NCBI GenBank assembly: GCA_934435205.1
Contig: CAKSAK010000004.1
Coordinates: 287,838-351,837, forward strand
Reading direction: 5' to 3'
DNA: 64,000 nucleotides
DNA from: an uncultured Ruminococcus sp.
Lineage (GTDB): Bacteria; Bacillota; Clostridia; Oscillospirales; Ruminococcaceae
Part shown: piece by piece, positions 16,152 to 25,441 of the stretch
Position numbering within the stretch: the stretch's first letter is position 1
Layout: the number at the start of each line of letters is the position of its first letter
Position numbers and translations under genes: made by a program
Notes under the pieces: model-generated
What the model saw: only the letters and a program-made list of their open reading frames with translations
Told to the model about the DNA's origin: nothing
Databases searched by the model: none

Positions 16152-19100
16152 TTATTTCTTGCGTTTTTTCTTTATTCCCATTGCCGCACCGCCGCTTATC
16201 AACAGCATTGCAAGCCAAAGGCTCATACCACTGCCGCTTCCAGTCTGTGGATTTTTCTGCTCGCTCTTAGGCTTATCAGCCGTGGAACTGTCTGCCTTGA
16301 TTTCGCTTGAATCGTTTTTCGGATTTTCTGCTGTAGAGCTGTCTGTCTTGCTCTCGTTAGTATCGCCTTTCGGCTTATCTGGCTTTGAGTTATCTTTTTT
16401 GTCATCACTTGGAGTGTCTTTCAGCTTATCTGTAATAGTGTCTGCCTTTTGTATCTCCGTTGTGCCGTCCTTGTCGCCGAAATACTTGCCGCATTCTTCG
16501 CAGTACCAATACTCGATATTTCCCTCTTTGTCATGTGTTGCGTCAACTTTATCTATATGTGTGAGCTTTCCATGATTGTTCGGGTCGATATCGCCGTATT
16601 CACTGCCGCAGATATCGCAGGTGGCTTTCTTTGCGCAGGTCGCCTTGCCGCCAGAATGTGTACACTTGTATCCACACTCTGTACATTCGCCTGCGTTCCA
16701 TTCGTGGGGTTCTCTCTCGATAGTCACCTCACCGCAGCAATCATATTTTTTCTCGTGTTCTTTGCTGTCAAAGTCCCAAACAGGTTTGCCTGTGTGATTT
16801 GTCGGGTCAAGGTCGCCGTATTCTTTATTACAGAATTTGCACTTTGCTTTTTCAGCACAAGTTGCAGTGCCGCCCACATGGTTTTCAAGGACAGTTACTT
16901 CTTTTTCGCCTGTAATAACAAAACCGTCTTTGAGTTTTGCCGAAGCGTAAACCGTCATTGTTCCGCTCTCAAGATCTGACGCACTTACCTTTGCGGTGTA
17001 AAGATCGTCTTTTGCGGTAAACGCCAATTCCGTACCGTCGCCTGCAAATCTGAAGCCTACTGTCACGTCAGTACAGCCCTCAGGCAGAGCAAATGTAAAT
17101 TCATAATCACCTAAAGGACAGGTCTCGTCAGTTCCGTTTATGGATATCTTCAAAATAGTTGATTTTTTCGTTTCATATCCGCAAATTGTACAATCCTGCC
17201 AATATTCGCCGTCTTCCGTATTCCACTTGTAGGCGTGAAGTTCCTTTTGGCTGTCTGTTCCGCACTCACTGCACTGCTTCCAATGTCCGTTTTCGTCGGA
17301 TATATAATCGCCGAAGCTGTGTTCGATAGGCTCGCCTTCAGTAGCCTGACAGCGTTTGCAGGTCTTTGGAGCTGTGCAGGTCGCTTCTTTCCAATCATGT
17401 CCCAATGGGTTTATAGGCTCATCTTTGTACTGTGAACACTCGGAGCAATTAAACCTCTTCACACCCTTATCGGTGCAAGTCGGCTCGGAGATTATCGTTC
17501 CCTCGTCAAATATATGTCCGTCTACTGCGCAGTTTCTTATTACTGTAAGCGTTGCTTTTTCCGATACCCAAGTACCCACATAGTCCTCATTTTCAGCGTT
17601 CTTGACCGTACATCGGTACATATACCCGTTAAAGCTTATGTTCGTTGCACAGGTGGTGAATGTAGTCGACCATTCTTCCTTGCCGTCCACGACTTTTGAA
17701 TCAAGAGAGAACGTTCCGTCAGCTTCGGTAACGTCTGCAAAAGTTTTTCCACCGTCCTTGCTCACCTGCCATATCACCTCAGCTCCGTAAGGATTTCCCT
17801 GAGCGATAGGAAGTGTGAACGTAGCCTTTTCTCCGCTGTTTATGGTCTCATTGCCGGGTGAGGCTGTAAACTCAGGAGAATAATATATTGTAAGCTTTGC
17901 CGCATTTGAAACTACAGAGCCGTATTCATTTGATACAACACAGCGCACAAGCTTTCCGTTGTTTTCTTTTCGCACTTTTAATGAATGTGAATTGTCGTTG
18001 GTATATGGGATATCCACAAAAGTTTCTCCGTTATCGCTGCTTTCCTGCCACTGATATTGGAGCGGTTCACTGCCTGTTGCTTCTACATTGAAGAAATAGT
18101 AACGTTCAATTACGATAATTATTTCTCCGGGCTTAACAGGTTTAGGCTGGCTAGGAGCGTTTGTTGCACCGCTTTGCGGGTGCTTTACTATGACCGGTGC
18201 TTTTTCGGAAAAGTTTATCGTAACAGGGCCGAAAACGGTCGGTTCAGTTTTCTGTCCGTCTCCTGTTGATACCCATGTTTTGCATCTTATCTGCCAGCCG
18301 TTCATTTGGCTTTCTATAGTAGGCTCGTAAACAGAAGAAGTTTCGCCGTCAATAGCGGTGAAAGTCTTTCCGCCGTCTTTGCTCACTTCCCATAGATATT
18401 TGAGCCGCACTGCGCCATTTGGTGTATTGTTTGTGACCTCGAATTTTGCCTTTTCATCCAGGTGGAATTTGTCAGGAGCAGTAAATACCGGCTCGTCAAT
18501 GAAGATATATGCGTCATAGGTATATGAATGATTGAGCTTGGAATCCCAGCCTAAATAATATACATCTGCCTGATAATGCGTACCATTGTCACTGTTGCCC
18601 ATACGCCCCACATACATGCTTGTGCCATGGGCATTTATTTTTGTGCGCTTGTCGTTTTCAACGCTGTACCATTCTACTCGGATATCATTGTCTTGCAGTG
18701 AGGACGGCTCGTTTTCCATTGTTTTCAGAATAACGACGTCGTTCTTTTTCACAACAAAGTATTTTAATGTTATAGGATCAAAAGGTATCCTATGCTCTAA
18801 GATATTCGTTCCATAACGCAGATTAAAATAGGTGTTCTCATCTTCAAGAGTGCCGTCAGCTTTTATTTTAAAAGCATTCACGCCATAAATGGAATCCTGT
18901 GACTTGAGCCAGAGATGAAGCTTGTTTCCGTCATGGAATATTTCTGAGCGGTTATAGCCATAAAAATCGTCATATGGGGGCTGACGTGTGTTAGCACTGC
19001 CTATAAACTCATTGCCATCTGCACCCCTTGCAACATAGGTGTACTTGTGTACTGAGTTTCCTTTTGCGTCCACAGCCTTGCCGTTGTCATTGAAGTCAGC

Positions 19101-20729
19101 GCTTCCGCCTGATATCTGCAAGATTACGTTGTCGCCAAGCGTTCCAGAGTAGTTTCCGCTATCAATGATGACCTTGCCCTCGCCTACAATGTTAAGTCCT
19201 CGCACGATCGCACTGTTTGTAAATTCTATCGTGCCGCCTTTCAGCTCGATAGGATAAGTGAAATTATATGTTTTATCAGGGGAGGTCTTTAATTTTAAAG
19301 TTGCGCCGTCATAGACAATGATCTTCGGAAGCTCAAAACCGCTTTTGATATCTATGTTCATTTTGATATCGCCTGAAAGTATGTTTACATCAAATGGGAC
19401 GTTGGTATCAAGATCAAGGTCATATATATCTTTTAGATCTATTCCGCTTGCTAAATAAAATGTTTCATAATCATGCATATCCTTGAAATATGACATTTTA
19501 CCACGGCCATTATCATCTTTTATATAGATGCCGTCCATGTTTTCTGTATAATATTCTGTATACCCTCCGAAGCCATACTGCGCAAACTTCTTGAAGTCAG
19601 CGGGACAAGTATCGCTTTCATAGAGTTTCAGCCGTCCCGAAACTGCTATTTCGTTGCCGCCTGATTTACGGAAACCACGATTGACGCTTTCATAATCCAC
19701 ATACTCTGTTCCGGCACGGACACGTCCTTTTCCTAAAAATTTTATTGAATAATAGTGAACTTGTATGCCGTATTCCATGAATCCCGGCGTGGACGGATTA
19801 ATGTTTCTGCCATCTACTGTGGCGTTGTTCTTTATTACGATACCGCCTGCTTCAAGGCCTGAGGTGTATTCTGCATCGTATTCTTGTGATTTGTGTATCT
19901 CTTTAAAGACGTTACCCTCGACCTTACTGCCGTCAACTGTCAAAATTCCATATACCATTATTCCTGCAATAGTCGAACCGGCATTGTTGAAATATCCGCC
20001 TGAAGTGAGATTTTTAGGTCTGTAGTGTGTGTAATTGGTGCACTCTCCCTTAACAGGTCTGTATGTAGCACGACCCTCTACGGTGGTATTAGTGCCGTTT
20101 ACATAAAGCGAACCCTCAACATAAATGCCGTTCATGCCCACAGTTGGTCCGTTTGCGCAAGCCCAGACAGTGCTGTAGTCATTAACTATCATATTATACT
20201 TTACGATAATGCAAGCGCCGAAGCTTTCGCACGATACATTGGTAGCATTTTGTTCAGTTCCGTCGCCGATAGTAAGATTTGAGCAGTATATTGCTGCGTC
20301 ATGTGTTACTGCTGAAAATGTTCCGTCGCCAATGATCGTGATATTACTGTCAGGAGCATAAATTCCGCTGTAGCTTTCATTGTATTTGGTTGCGGCTTGG
20401 CTTGAAAACGGGCTGTCACCAAGATCAATGCGGCCGACAAGCTTTATGTTCAGATCTTGTTCGCCTTCAACGTATATAAGACCAAATCGGCTGGGCCTTT
20501 CGCTGTTGCCGTTTATACGTTTGCCTATAGTCGCCATATTGTAACCAAGAAGCGTCAGGGTCTTGCTTTGTATATCGTATTTCCAGCCCTGTTTGCTCCA
20601 TGTTTTATCAGATGTTACCTGTTCTTCGCCTATCCATATGCCATATTCTGTGACCGCAAATGCGTTCAATGGTGTAATGGACATTGCCATACATAGAGTA
20701 AGTATGATGCTCAATAACCGTTTTTTCAT
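16152..20729 (-). CDS. Giant sortase-anchored surface protein (1525 aa)
   Basis: Signal peptide (about 1-25, LLSIILTLCMAMS...NAFA), then ~650 residues of short beta-strand units rich in G, N and T resembling a right-handed beta-helix. Several Ig-like modules follow (about 740-1130, recurring WEVSKDGGKTF motifs), then His/Cys-rich repeats with CxxC pairs (about 1130-1430) similar to those in the protein at the left edge. The C-terminus has a charged S/D/K-rich spacer, an NPQTG sorting motif (about 1492), a hydrophobic helix and a KKRKK tail, so covalent wall anchoring by a sortase is expected. Its ATG overlaps the stop of the upstream TetR gene (ATGA), showing translational coupling. Likely role: adhesion or glycan binding; no catalytic domain recognised. 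Confidence 0.85.
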   Translation of the reverse strand: MKKRLLSIILTLCMAMSITPLNAFAVTEYGIWIGEEQVTSDKTWSKQGWKYDIQSKTLTLLGYNMATIGKRINGNSERPSRFGLIYVEGEQDLNIKLVGRIDLGDSPFSSQAATKYNESYSGIYAPDSNITIIGDGTFSAVTHDAAIYCSNLTIGDGTEQNATNVSCESFGACIIVKYNMIVNDYSTVWACANGPTVGMNGIYVEGSLYVNGTNTTVEGRATYRPVKGECTNYTHYRPKNLTSGGYFNNAGSTIAGIMVYGILTVDGSKVEGNVFKEIHKSQEYDAEYTSGLEAGGIVIKNNATVDGRNINPSTPGFMEYGIQVHYYSIKFLGKGRVRAGTEYVDYESVNRGFRKSGGNEIAVSGRLKLYESDTCPADFKKFAQYGFGGYTEYYTENMDGIYIKDDNGRGKMSYFKDMHDYETFYLASGIDLKDIYDLDLDTNVPFDVNILSGDIKMNIDIKSGFELPKIIVYDGATLKLKTSPDKTYNFTYPIELKGGTIEFTNSAIVRGLNIVGEGKVIIDSGNYSGTLGDNVILQISGGSADFNDNGKAVDAKGNSVHKYTYVARGADGNEFIGSANTRQPPYDDFYGYNRSEIFHDGNKLHLWLKSQDSIYGVNAFKIKADGTLEDENTYFNLRYGTNILEHRIPFDPITLKYFVVKKNDVVILKTMENEPSSLQDNDIRVEWYSVENDKRTKINAHGTSMYVGRMGNSDNGTHYQADVYYLGWDSKLNHSYTYDAYIFIDEPVFTAPDKFHLDEKAKFEVTNNTPNGAVRLKYLWEVSKDGGKTFTAIDGETSSVYEPTIESQMNGWQIRCKTWVSTGDGQKTEPTVFGPVTINFSEKAPVIVKHPQSGATNAPSQPKPVKPGEIIIVIERYYFFNVEATGSEPLQYQWQESSDNGETFVDIPYTNDNSHSLKVRKENNGKLVRCVVSNEYGSVVSNAAKLTIYYSPEFTASPGNETINSGEKATFTLPIAQGNPYGAEVIWQVSKDGGKTFADVTEADGTFSLDSKVVDGKEEWSTTFTTCATNISFNGYMYRCTVKNAENEDYVGTWVSEKATLTVIRNCAVDGHIFDEGTIISEPTCTDKGVKRFNCSECSQYKDEPINPLGHDWKEATCTAPKTCKRCQATEGEPIEHSFGDYISDENGHWKQCSECGTDSQKELHAYKWNTEDGEYWQDCTICGYETKKSTILKISINGTDETCPLGDYEFTFALPEGCTDVTVGFRFAGDGTELAFTAKDDLYTAKVSASDLESGTMTVYASAKLKDGFVITGEKEVTVLENHVGGTATCAEKAKCKFCNKEYGDLDPTNHTGKPVWDFDSKEHEKKYDCCGEVTIEREPHEWNAGECTECGYKCTHSGGKATCAKKATCDICGSEYGDIDPNNHGKLTHIDKVDATHDKEGNIEYWYCEECGKYFGDKDGTTEIQKADTITDKLKDTPSDDKKDNSKPDKPKGDTNESKTDSSTAENPKNDSSEIKADSSTADKPKSEQKNPQTGSGSGMSLWLAMLLISGGAAMGIKKKRKK

Positions 20730-21445
20730 ATTGTTTCCCCCTCTTCATCATCTTTTGAAAGTTTAAAATCGAATGTCATTTCCAACATTGCAAACAGCTT
20801 ATACATGACCTCTGTGGCGATAGCTCTAATATCAAGCGACCTGATAAATGCAAGCACTTTTGCCTGTTCTTCCTCCGGTACTTTATACACTCGCATTGCC
20901 GCTGTCAGAAAACGCCTAAGCTTGTGGTCAAGAGGAAAATGGATATCGCATTTTCTTGCCATATAGTTGCGCATTATTCCTGATGTTCCGATTTCCATTT
21001 CATAGAAATCGCTTTCGGTATAGCCCGGAAAATTCGAGCCGAATATCTGTTTCAGTTCCGCCGTAGTGTGGACATAGATATACTCAGCCGTTTCAGGCAT
21101 AGTATAAGCTTCAATGTAGATCTCTCGGAGATTTTCATTCAGCTCAGTGAGGGTTATCTGTATGGCAGTTTCCACAGCATATGTGTATATCGGCGACATA
21201 TTATAACCAACAATGTTCTTTGCCACTCCAAATTGTCCGCTGAACATCGTGCCCACAAGATCCATTAGAATAGCGTCTTTTGTGGAGAATAAGTTCTGAA
21301 AGCTTCCTCTTGCAACGCCAGCTTTTTTCACTATCTGTGAGATAGTTGTCTGTTTATACCCCTGTTCCAGAAACAGTTGGACGCATACAGTGAGTATCTT
21401 TTTTTTCGTTTCGATACCATCTTTTCTTGTAGAAATATGTATCAC
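20726..21445 (-). CDS. TetR/AcrR family regulator coupled to surface protein
   Basis: A regulator of ~235 residues with an N-terminal TetR-type HTH (about 12-58; TTISQIVKKAGVARGSFQNLFSTKDAIL) and a long C-terminal ligand domain of unknown specificity. The listed start is a GTG inside an AGAGGTG sequence that itself looks like the Shine-Dalgarno, so the true start may be a few codons downstream (ATT at 21436); unresolved. The 3' end overlaps the giant surface-protein gene by 4 nt. A dedicated regulator directly coupled to one sortase substrate suggests it controls production of that protein and itself. Confidence 0.85.
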   Translation of the reverse strand: MIHISTRKDGIETKKKILTVCVQLFLEQGYKQTTISQIVKKAGVARGSFQNLFSTKDAILMDLVGTMFSGQFGVAKNIVGYNMSPIYTYAVETAIQITLTELNENLREIYIEAYTMPETAEYIYVHTTAELKQIFGSNFPGYTESDFYEMEIGTSGIMRNYMARKCDIHFPLDHKLRRFLTAAMRVYKVPEEEQAKVLAFIRSLDIRAIATEVMYKLFAMLEMTFDFKLSKDDEEGETI

Positions 21446-21494
21446 CTCTTTTCATTGTTTATTAATAATGATTTACAAATTAGTATGTGTATTA

Positions 21495-21523
21495 GTTATA
21501 ACATATATAACACAAATTGTCAA
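21495..21523 (-). promoter_or_regulatory. Promoter of tetR/surface-protein operon
   Basis: Minus strand TTGACA (21518-21523), 17-nt spacer and TATAAC (21495-21500). A loose dyad GTGT...ACAC (about 21486-21512) overlaps the -10 region and may be a TetR operator. Confidence 0.7.
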
Positions 21524-21608
21524 GCGGAAAAAGGGTCATCAGCGAAATTTTACAATAGGCAGTTTTTTGATATCATTATTTTTGCCTTAATGATTTAAAG
21601 CAAAACCC

Positions 21609-21637
21609 TTGTAATATTATAAAAAGTATGGTATAAT
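21609..21637 (+). promoter_or_regulatory. Promoter of thrH
   Basis: TTGTAA (21609-21614), 17-nt spacer and TATAAT (21632-21637). Confidence 0.7.
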
Positions 21638-21680
21638 CAAATTACGAATTTTTTTGTATATTTCTAAGGAGGAAATAATT

Positions 21681-22289
21681 ATGAGTATGTATATCACTTG
21701 TCTTGACCTTGAGGGAGTTCTCGTTCCTGAGATATGGATAGCTTTTGCTGAGGCTACAGGTATCCCTGAGCTTAAAAGAACAACAAGAGATGAGCCTGAC
21801 TATGACAAGCTTATGAAATACCGTATCAACATTCTTAAGGAGCATGGTCTTGGTCTTAAGGAAATTCAGGATACTATCGCAACTATCGACCCAATGCCGG
21901 GTGCAAAGAAGTTCCTTGACGAGCTGAGAAGCTTCACACAGGTAATAATCATCAGCGATACTTTCTCACAGTTTGCAGGTCCACTCATGAAAAAGCTTGG
22001 TTACCCTACTATCTTCTGCAACACTCTTGAAGTTGCTGACAACGGTGAGATAACAGGTTTCAAGATGAGATGTGAAAAGTCAAAGCTCACAACTGTAAAG
22101 GCTCTCCAGTCTATCGGCTTTGAAACTATCGCAAGCGGCGACAGCCACAACGACCTTGGTATGATACAGGCGAGCAAGGCAGGCTTCCTTTTCAGAAGCA
22201 CAGACAGCATAAAGGCTGAATATCCTGAGCTTCCTGCTTATGAAACATATGATGAGCTTATGGCTGCAATAAAGGCTGCTATGGACTAA
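21681..22289 (+). CDS. thrH: Phosphoserine phosphatase / homoserine phosphotransferase ThrH
   Basis: A 202-residue HAD-superfamily enzyme matching ThrH in length and sequence. Motif I is DLEGVLVPE (about 7-15), in place of the DxDGT type; motif II ISDTF (about 95), a lysine near 133-138 and motif IV GDSHNDLGM (about 153-161) follow. ThrH dephosphorylates phosphoserine and can transfer the phosphate to homoserine. The start at 21681 is set by AAGGAGG 7-8 nt upstream. An SGNH lipoprotein gene begins 26 bases downstream, probably in the same transcript, with no evident functional link. Confidence 0.9.
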   Translation: MSMYITCLDLEGVLVPEIWIAFAEATGIPELKRTTRDEPDYDKLMKYRINILKEHGLGLKEIQDTIATIDPMPGAKKFLDELRSFTQVIIISDTFSQFAGPLMKKLGYPTIFCNTLEVADNGEITGFKMRCEKSKLTTVKALQSIGFETIASGDSHNDLGMIQASKAGFLFRSTDSIKAEYPELPAYETYDELMAAIKAAMD

Positions 22290-22315
22290 TTGCTTTCAGA
22301 CAAAGGAAAACATAG

Positions 22316-23560
22316 ATGAAAAAGGTAATATCACTTATATTGGCAGCGGCTTTGTCACTGTCTGCAGCAGCGTGCGGTCAAAACGCTGACAGCAGTGTGG
22401 CTGACAAGTCAAGCTCTAAGGTGGACGAAAAGCCTGCGGTGGAGAGCTGTAAGATTGCTGATGATAAGTTCCATACATATGTGTCTAACACTTACGTTGC
22501 TACGGGAAACAATTTTGTTGTAAAGAAAGCTAATGAGGTAACATACAGAGCCTATTTTCCACTGGAGGAATACGGAGAGCTTGAATACGCTTTCTATTTT
22601 TCAAATACAGTGGATTCCACATACAACGCTGACGGAAAGCAGGCTTTTGCAGGCAAAGAGGGCGGAGAGTATGAGATTTCCTCGGCTTATGTCTGTGACG
22701 GCGGAACAGGTCCTGATGACGAGATAACCTCACGCACTGAGGTAACATTTGACGGTGCAGGCTCAAAGAAAGTCGCACCTGCGGAAACTTTTTGGAGCGA
22801 CCCTGTTACACTGAATATCCCTGAGGATCATTATCTTGTGTGGGAGTGGACAGTGACGGGAAGAGATATCCCATGCAACAAGATGTCAAACCTCACGTCT
22901 ACCACATCATCGAAAAACGGCAGTGATTTCACTTATTGTGACGATGTGCCACTGCCGCTTCTTGTAGGCGCAAAGCGTGACGTGAAATATCGTGTCACAG
23001 CTATCGGTGATTCTATTACCCAGGGCTGTATGACAGACTTCATGGCGTATGAGTTCTGGGCGGCACGCATAGCAAAAGAGCTTGGTTCTGATTATGCTTT
23101 CTGGAACTGCGGTCTTGGCTGGGCGAGAGCGAGCGATTGCGCACAGAAAGGCAATTGGCTCGGAAGAGCGCTCAACAGCGACATCATGATAGTTGCTTTT
23201 GGTACGAACGATATAGTTTCGGGCGAATACGGCGGCGACGGTGGAAACAACGCCGACGAGGTGAACGGCTATATAAGCACTATCCTTGAACAATCTCAGG
23301 CGTCAGGCTGTAAGACTATCTTGTTCAATGCCCCTCCGCAGGATTATGACGAGGAACACGAAGCGGTGAGAACTGCGCTTAACGATACTGAAAAGCAGAC
23401 GGCTGAGAAATACGGCGCAGAGTATTTTGACTTTGCGGCACAGCTTTCAACACCTGAAAACCCAGCAGGTGCGCTTTATGGCGGACACCCGAACGGCGAG
23501 GGCGGCAAGGTCGTGTGCGAGGCATTCATGAAACAATTCGCAGAGCTTTTAGGTAAATAA
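22316..23560 (+). CDS. SGNH/GDSL hydrolase lipoprotein
   Basis: A 414-residue lipoprotein: signal peptide ending in AAAC (Cys about 20), Ser/Lys-rich linker, an N-terminal beta-rich domain (about 45-220) and a C-terminal SGNH hydrolase domain (about 225-414). Catalytic blocks: block I GDSITQG (Ser about 232), block II glycine in NCGLGW, block III GTND, and block V with HPNGEGG carrying the catalytic histidine. Such enzymes are often carbohydrate esterases removing acetyl groups from polysaccharides or peptidoglycan; the substrate is not determinable. Terminator immediately downstream. Confidence 0.85.
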   Translation: MKKVISLILAAALSLSAAACGQNADSSVADKSSSKVDEKPAVESCKIADDKFHTYVSNTYVATGNNFVVKKANEVTYRAYFPLEEYGELEYAFYFSNTVDSTYNADGKQAFAGKEGGEYEISSAYVCDGGTGPDDEITSRTEVTFDGAGSKKVAPAETFWSDPVTLNIPEDHYLVWEWTVTGRDIPCNKMSNLTSTTSSKNGSDFTYCDDVPLPLLVGAKRDVKYRVTAIGDSITQGCMTDFMAYEFWAARIAKELGSDYAFWNCGLGWARASDCAQKGNWLGRALNSDIMIVAFGTNDIVSGEYGGDGGNNADEVNGYISTILEQSQASGCKTILFNAPPQDYDEEHEAVRTALNDTEKQTAEKYGAEYFDFAAQLSTPENPAGALYGGHPNGEGGKVVCEAFMKQFAELLGK

Positions 23561-23572
23561 TATTTGTTTTTT

Positions 23573-23610
23573 ACGGCGTTGTGTCTTTTAGCACTTCGCC
23601 GTTTTTTTTG
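23573..23610 (+). terminator. Terminator after SGNH lipoprotein gene
   Basis: ACGGCG/CGCCGT stem (23573-23602) followed by eight T. Confidence 0.85.
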
Positions 23611-23725
23611 CAAAACAATACCAAACATAATCTGCGATATGTAACGCATATTATATATAGTATTCTCGCTTTTGTCGTGAATATTTTATCATATGAAAAG
23701 TTTATACTTCTGACATAAGTTTCCC

Positions 23726-23755
23726 TTGACAAACAGGGTTAGTTTATGCTAATAT
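23726..23755 (+). promoter_or_regulatory. Promoter of DUF2325 gene with operator in spacer
   Basis: TTGACA (23726-23731), 18-nt spacer and TAATAT (23750-23755). The GGTTAG...CTAATA dyad (23737-23754) fills the spacer. Confidence 0.75.
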
Positions 23756-23779
23756 GAATATGGTTAGTAAATGCTAACC
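23737..23779. promoter_or_regulatory. Two GGTTAG-N6-CTAACC-type operators
   Basis: First copy GGTTAGTTTATGCTAATA (23737-23754), imperfect; second copy GGTTAGTAAATGCTAACC (23762-23779), perfect 6-bp arms. Together they cover the promoter and transcription start of the iron cluster's first gene, as expected for repression by a DtxR-type regulator. Confidence 0.8.
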
Positions 23780-23811
23780 TAAACTAATGTAAAGGAGGAG
23801 TTCAGAAAAGT

Positions 23812-24111
23812 ATGAGCGTTATAATAGTAGGCGGAAATGACCGTATGGCAACACGCTATAAGGATATCTGCAAATCATATGATTGCAAGGCTAAGGTGTT
23901 CATCAAATATCCTACAGGCTTTGATAAGAAGATAGGCAGTCCTGATCTGGCAGTGGTGTTTACTGATACAGTGTCACATAAAATGCTCAATGGTCTTAAC
24001 CAAAGAGCAAGCAAACTTGATTTTCCCGTGGCTATATGCCATTCATCAAGCTGTTCAGCTCTGAAGAACGTGCTTGAAAAATATTGTACAAAAGGCGTTG
24101 TAAACGCATAG
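23812..24111 (+). CDS. DUF2325 domain protein
   Basis: A 99-residue protein matching DUF2325: a Rossmann-like start SVIIVGGNDRMATRYKDIC, a central VVFTDTVSHKML strand and a C-terminal CHSSSCSALKNVL segment with two cysteines. Small DUF2325 proteins frequently lie next to Feo genes in Clostridia; the function is unknown. AGGAGG precedes the ATG. It leads the predicted iron-repressed cluster and is under two GTTAG operators. Confidence 0.8.
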   Translation: MSVIIVGGNDRMATRYKDICKSYDCKAKVFIKYPTGFDKKIGSPDLAVVFTDTVSHKMLNGLNQRASKLDFPVAICHSSSCSALKNVLEKYCTKGVVNA

Positions 24112-24124
24112 ATCTATATGTGCG

Positions 24125-24142
24125 GGTTAGGAATTTCTAACC
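24125..24142. promoter_or_regulatory. GGTTAG-N6-CTAACC operator
   Basis: GGTTAGGAATTTCTAACC, perfect 6-bp arms, between the DUF2325 and DUF3793 genes and just upstream of the latter's Shine-Dalgarno. Confidence 0.8.
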
Positions 24143-24154
24143 AAAGGAGGGACT

Positions 24155-24727
24155 ATGTCACAGTCTGAGCTGAGAAATTTTGAAAAAAGCATGGCTTATC
24201 ATCTTGCCCCTGCAATGCTTGGGATAAAGCCTGCCTGTCTTATGTCAATGGAAAAGAATAAGGACGGGCTTGAAGAAAATGTCGAGCTTTTCAACAGCAG
24301 GGCATATACAAAGGGCATGAAGCTAACAGTGCTTTGTGAGTGCAAAAGCAGAAAGCTGCTTTTTCTCTATAACGAAAAGCTTTTGTCTGACAGACTTGCA
24401 GACAACAGAGTGAAAACGCTTCTTGAAAGCTTCGGCTATGACAGCCGTATGACCCTTGAACAGCAGCTTGAAAGGCTGTCTGGAAGAATATCCGCAAGTG
24501 AGGATTTTCCTCATGAGATAGGTCTGTTTCTAGGCTATCCTGTTGATGATGTGACAGGGTTCATACAGAACAAGGGAAGGAACTATCTTCTCTGCGGATA
24601 TTGGAAAGTCTACTCTGACGAAAACAGAGCAAGACGAATTTTCAGCAATTATGACAAGTGCAGAAATTATCTGTGTAATAAACTTGCTCAGGGTGAGAGC
24701 ATTTACCAAGCCCTGAAAATTTCTTAG
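24155..24727 (+). CDS. DUF3793 family protein
   Basis: A 190-residue protein recognised as DUF3793, a clostridial family commonly encoded beside flavodoxin and Feo genes. It begins with a helical FEKSMAYHLAPAMLGIKPA segment, includes a central strand region (GMKLTVLCECKSRKLLFLYN), and ends with HEIGLFLGYPVDDVTGFI and GYWKVY segments, the family's most recognisable block. No known catalytic motif; function unknown, presumably linked to iron limitation. AAAGGAGG precedes the ATG, and the flavodoxin gene follows after 11 bases. Confidence 0.85.
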   Translation: MSQSELRNFEKSMAYHLAPAMLGIKPACLMSMEKNKDGLEENVELFNSRAYTKGMKLTVLCECKSRKLLFLYNEKLLSDRLADNRVKTLLESFGYDSRMTLEQQLERLSGRISASEDFPHEIGLFLGYPVDDVTGFIQNKGRNYLLCGYWKVYSDENRARRIFSNYDKCRNYLCNKLAQGESIYQALKIS

Positions 24728-24738
24728 GAGGTAATCAC

Positions 24739-25146
24739 ATGAAAACAGCAGTAATTTATTGGAGCGGCACAGGCAACACAGAAGCTATGGCAAAGGCAGT
24801 TGCTGAGGGTGCAGGCGCAGAGTGCTTCGCAGTTTCTGAGTTCAGCGGCAATGTTGAGGATTATGACGCAATAGCTCTTGGATGCCCTGCAATGGGTGCA
24901 GAGGAGCTTGAGGACAGCGAGTTTGAACCATTTTTCGCAGGCATCGAGGGCAAGCTCTCAGGCAAAAAGGTAGCACTCTTTGGTTCGTACGGCTGGGGCG
25001 ACGGTGAGTGGATGCGTCAGTGGCAGGACAGAGTTACGGGCGACGGTGCAACACTTGTAAATGGTGAGGGACTTATTGTAAACGAAACTCCTGATGACGA
25101 TGCTCTTGCAAGCTGCAAGGCTTTGGGCGAGGCTCTTGCTAAGTAA
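24739..25146 (+). CDS. Flavodoxin
   Basis: A 135-residue short-chain flavodoxin carrying FMN, an electron carrier that replaces ferredoxin under iron limitation. The phosphate-binding loop WSGTGNTEAMA (about 9-19) is intact; the isoalloxazine-contacting loops are at CPAMGAEELED (about 53-63) and GSYGWGDGEWM (about 87-97). AGGAGG precedes the ATG. Position behind GTTAG operators and ahead of feo genes fits iron-repressed expression. Confidence 0.93.
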   Translation: MKTAVIYWSGTGNTEAMAKAVAEGAGAECFAVSEFSGNVEDYDAIALGCPAMGAEELEDSEFEPFFAGIEGKLSGKKVALFGSYGWGDGEWMRQWQDRVTGDGATLVNGEGLIVNETPDDDALASCKALGEALAK

Positions 25147-25173
25147 GCATATATCTCTAATGTAATAATGTAA

Positions 25174-25228
25174 ACTGCAAACGCAGGCGGAAAAGGCAGT
25201 TTTGCTTTTCTGTCTGCGTTTGTGCAGT
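25174..25228 (+). terminator. Long imperfect stem-loop after flavodoxin gene
   Basis: ACTGC..AAACGCAG..GAAAAG pairs with CTTTTC..CTGCGTTT..GCAGT over ~22 positions. No T-run follows, so it may be an RNA-stabilising or processing structure rather than a classical terminator. Confidence 0.55.
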
Positions 25229-25319
25229 GATCGAGTTATTAAAAACTAACTAAAGTTACCCATAACTAACTTATGTTTTTGTGCAAGCTTACAAAATTGA
25301 AAAAACGGCACATTTAGTC

Positions 25320-25348
25320 TTGACAAATTCGGTTAGCCGTGCTAAACT
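25320..25348 (+). promoter_or_regulatory. Promoter of feo operon
   Basis: TTGACA (25320-25325), 17-nt spacer and TAAACT (25343-25348). The spacer holds the dyad GGTTAG-N5-CTAAAC (25331-25347). Confidence 0.75.
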
Positions 25349-25411
25349 ATATTACGGGTTAGAAAATGCTAACCTTTTAAATAAGCCTGAAAGTTAGACA
25401 AATCTAACTTT
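25331..25411. promoter_or_regulatory. Three clustered GTTAG/CTAAC operators upstream of feoA
   Basis: Copies at 25331-25347 (GGTTAG-N5-CTAAAC, within the promoter), 25357-25374 (GGTTAGAAAATGCTAACC, perfect, at the transcription start) and 25390-25411 (AAAGTTAG-ACAAAT-CTAACTTT, perfect 8-bp arms, in the leader). Confidence 0.85.
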
Positions 25412-25441
25412 CGATACTGACAAAAGAACAGGAGGGTCTGA

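Noticed and set aside
16159..20766. Plus-strand ORFs of 60-176 codons opposite the giant surface protein
   Set aside because: They lie entirely inside the surface-protein gene, lack ribosome-binding sites and have unusual Cys/Phe-rich composition, as expected of antisense shadows.
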